Below, one piece after another: positions 63,690-64,000 of a stretch of DNA of 64,000 nt. The number at the start of each line of letters is the position of its first letter. The first letter of the stretch is position 1. A model generated the notes under the pieces. The model did no database searches and had not been told where the DNA came from. It was given only the letters and a program-made list of their open reading frames with translations. The stretch spans positions 496,001 to 560,000 of the forward strand of contig CAMRHE010000324.1 in assembly GCA_947044405.1 (NCBI GenBank). The letters are read 5' to 3'. The stretch is from Leptodactylus fallax. Lineage: Eukaryota > Chordata > Amphibia > Anura > Leptodactylidae. Both the position numbers and the translations under genes were made by a program.

Positions 63690-64000
63690 TTAAAGGGGTA
63701 TTCCCACAAACATAACCATTTCTAAATTTGTAGATAATTAAAAGTTAAACATTTTTGCAAATATAAGTAATTTAACATTCTGCAGAGTTTTAAAGATTTT
63801 CTCTAAATATCTTGTGGTCACAAGTTGTTGTTTTGATTGGTTGCCAGTGGATACGACCATGAATGCAGGAGCTATCTAAGGTCAGAAAATCAGCCTTGAT
63901 TTCCTTATTGTGGCCGGGCTATCTTCTGATACATGTAGTGTCCCTGCCTGATAACCCAGCTACAATAAGAAAATCATAGCTGGGTTCCTGACAAGTCCCA
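63690..64000 (+). mobile_element. Kolobok/T2-like MITE, cut by the window end
   Basis: It begins TTAAAGGGGTATTCCCAC. GTAGATAATTAAAAGTTAAA and GGTTGCCAGTGGATACGACC match the copy at 39391-39860 in the same order. This copy has the complete left terminus that the other lacks. Confidence 0.85.

Overview
This window looks like repeat-dense, gene-free nuclear DNA from a vertebrate, most probably an anuran amphibian. The case rests on the mix of elements: several dead Tc1/mariner families, many hAT-like elements with CAGGG(G/C) or CAGTGGC ends, TTAA-flanked MITEs beginning TTAAAGGGG (the Kolobok/T2 style known from frogs), a piggyBac copy, a tRNA-derived SINE, and long tetranucleotide microsatellites. 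I found no host exon, rRNA or tRNA gene, CRISPR array or bacterial-style operon. Almost every long open frame is either a decayed transposase or an artefact of a tandem repeat. The species call is inference, made without any database search.

Layout. 1-4.6 kb: a foldback-like inverted repeat whose arms are 13-bp tandem repeats, holding a Tc1 fragment and a MITE-like end; then a Tc1 end and a short hAT element. 6-10.7 kb: a decayed BED-finger hAT transposase on the minus strand, split by a non-autonomous hAT element. 11.2-13.9 kb and 15.9-17.3 kb: three Tc1 elements with recognisable TA flanks and broken transposases. 17.6-19.1 kb: a hAT inside a hAT. 19.4-20.7 kb: a second hAT transposase ruin carrying a Harbinger-like MITE. 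21.4-28.1 kb: TTAA-type elements and one element with related interior but different ends. 28.7-33.2 kb: a piggyBac copy containing a 2.5-kb hAT whose core is a 1.8-kb minisatellite of 30/31-bp units. 36.3-39.9 kb: hAT remnant, TTAA element, SINE and palindromic MITE. 42.1-44.7 kb: a solo LTR, then a DD38E Tc1-like element split by a second LTR-like insertion. 46-49 kb: MITE, Tc1 and a LINE tail. 50.3-59.5 kb: two Tc1 fragments, two long TTAA elements with roughly 390-bp internal repeats, and a Penelope-like GIY-YIG remnant. 59.7-64 kb: hAT remnants, one more Tc1 element and a MITE cut by the window end.

How it fits together. The contents are layers of insertions, and in several places the order can be read from target-site duplications (TSDs): hAT into piggyBac, hAT into hAT, LTR into Tc1, TTAA element into TTAA element. 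The most interesting signals cross family lines. One is a hairpin in the TTAA elements whose two strands change together between copies. Another is a minisatellite type that recurs in hAT-like elements along with a GGGGTCT/AGACCCC stem-loop. A third is an 18-base match to the very start of 18S rRNA inside one repeat family.
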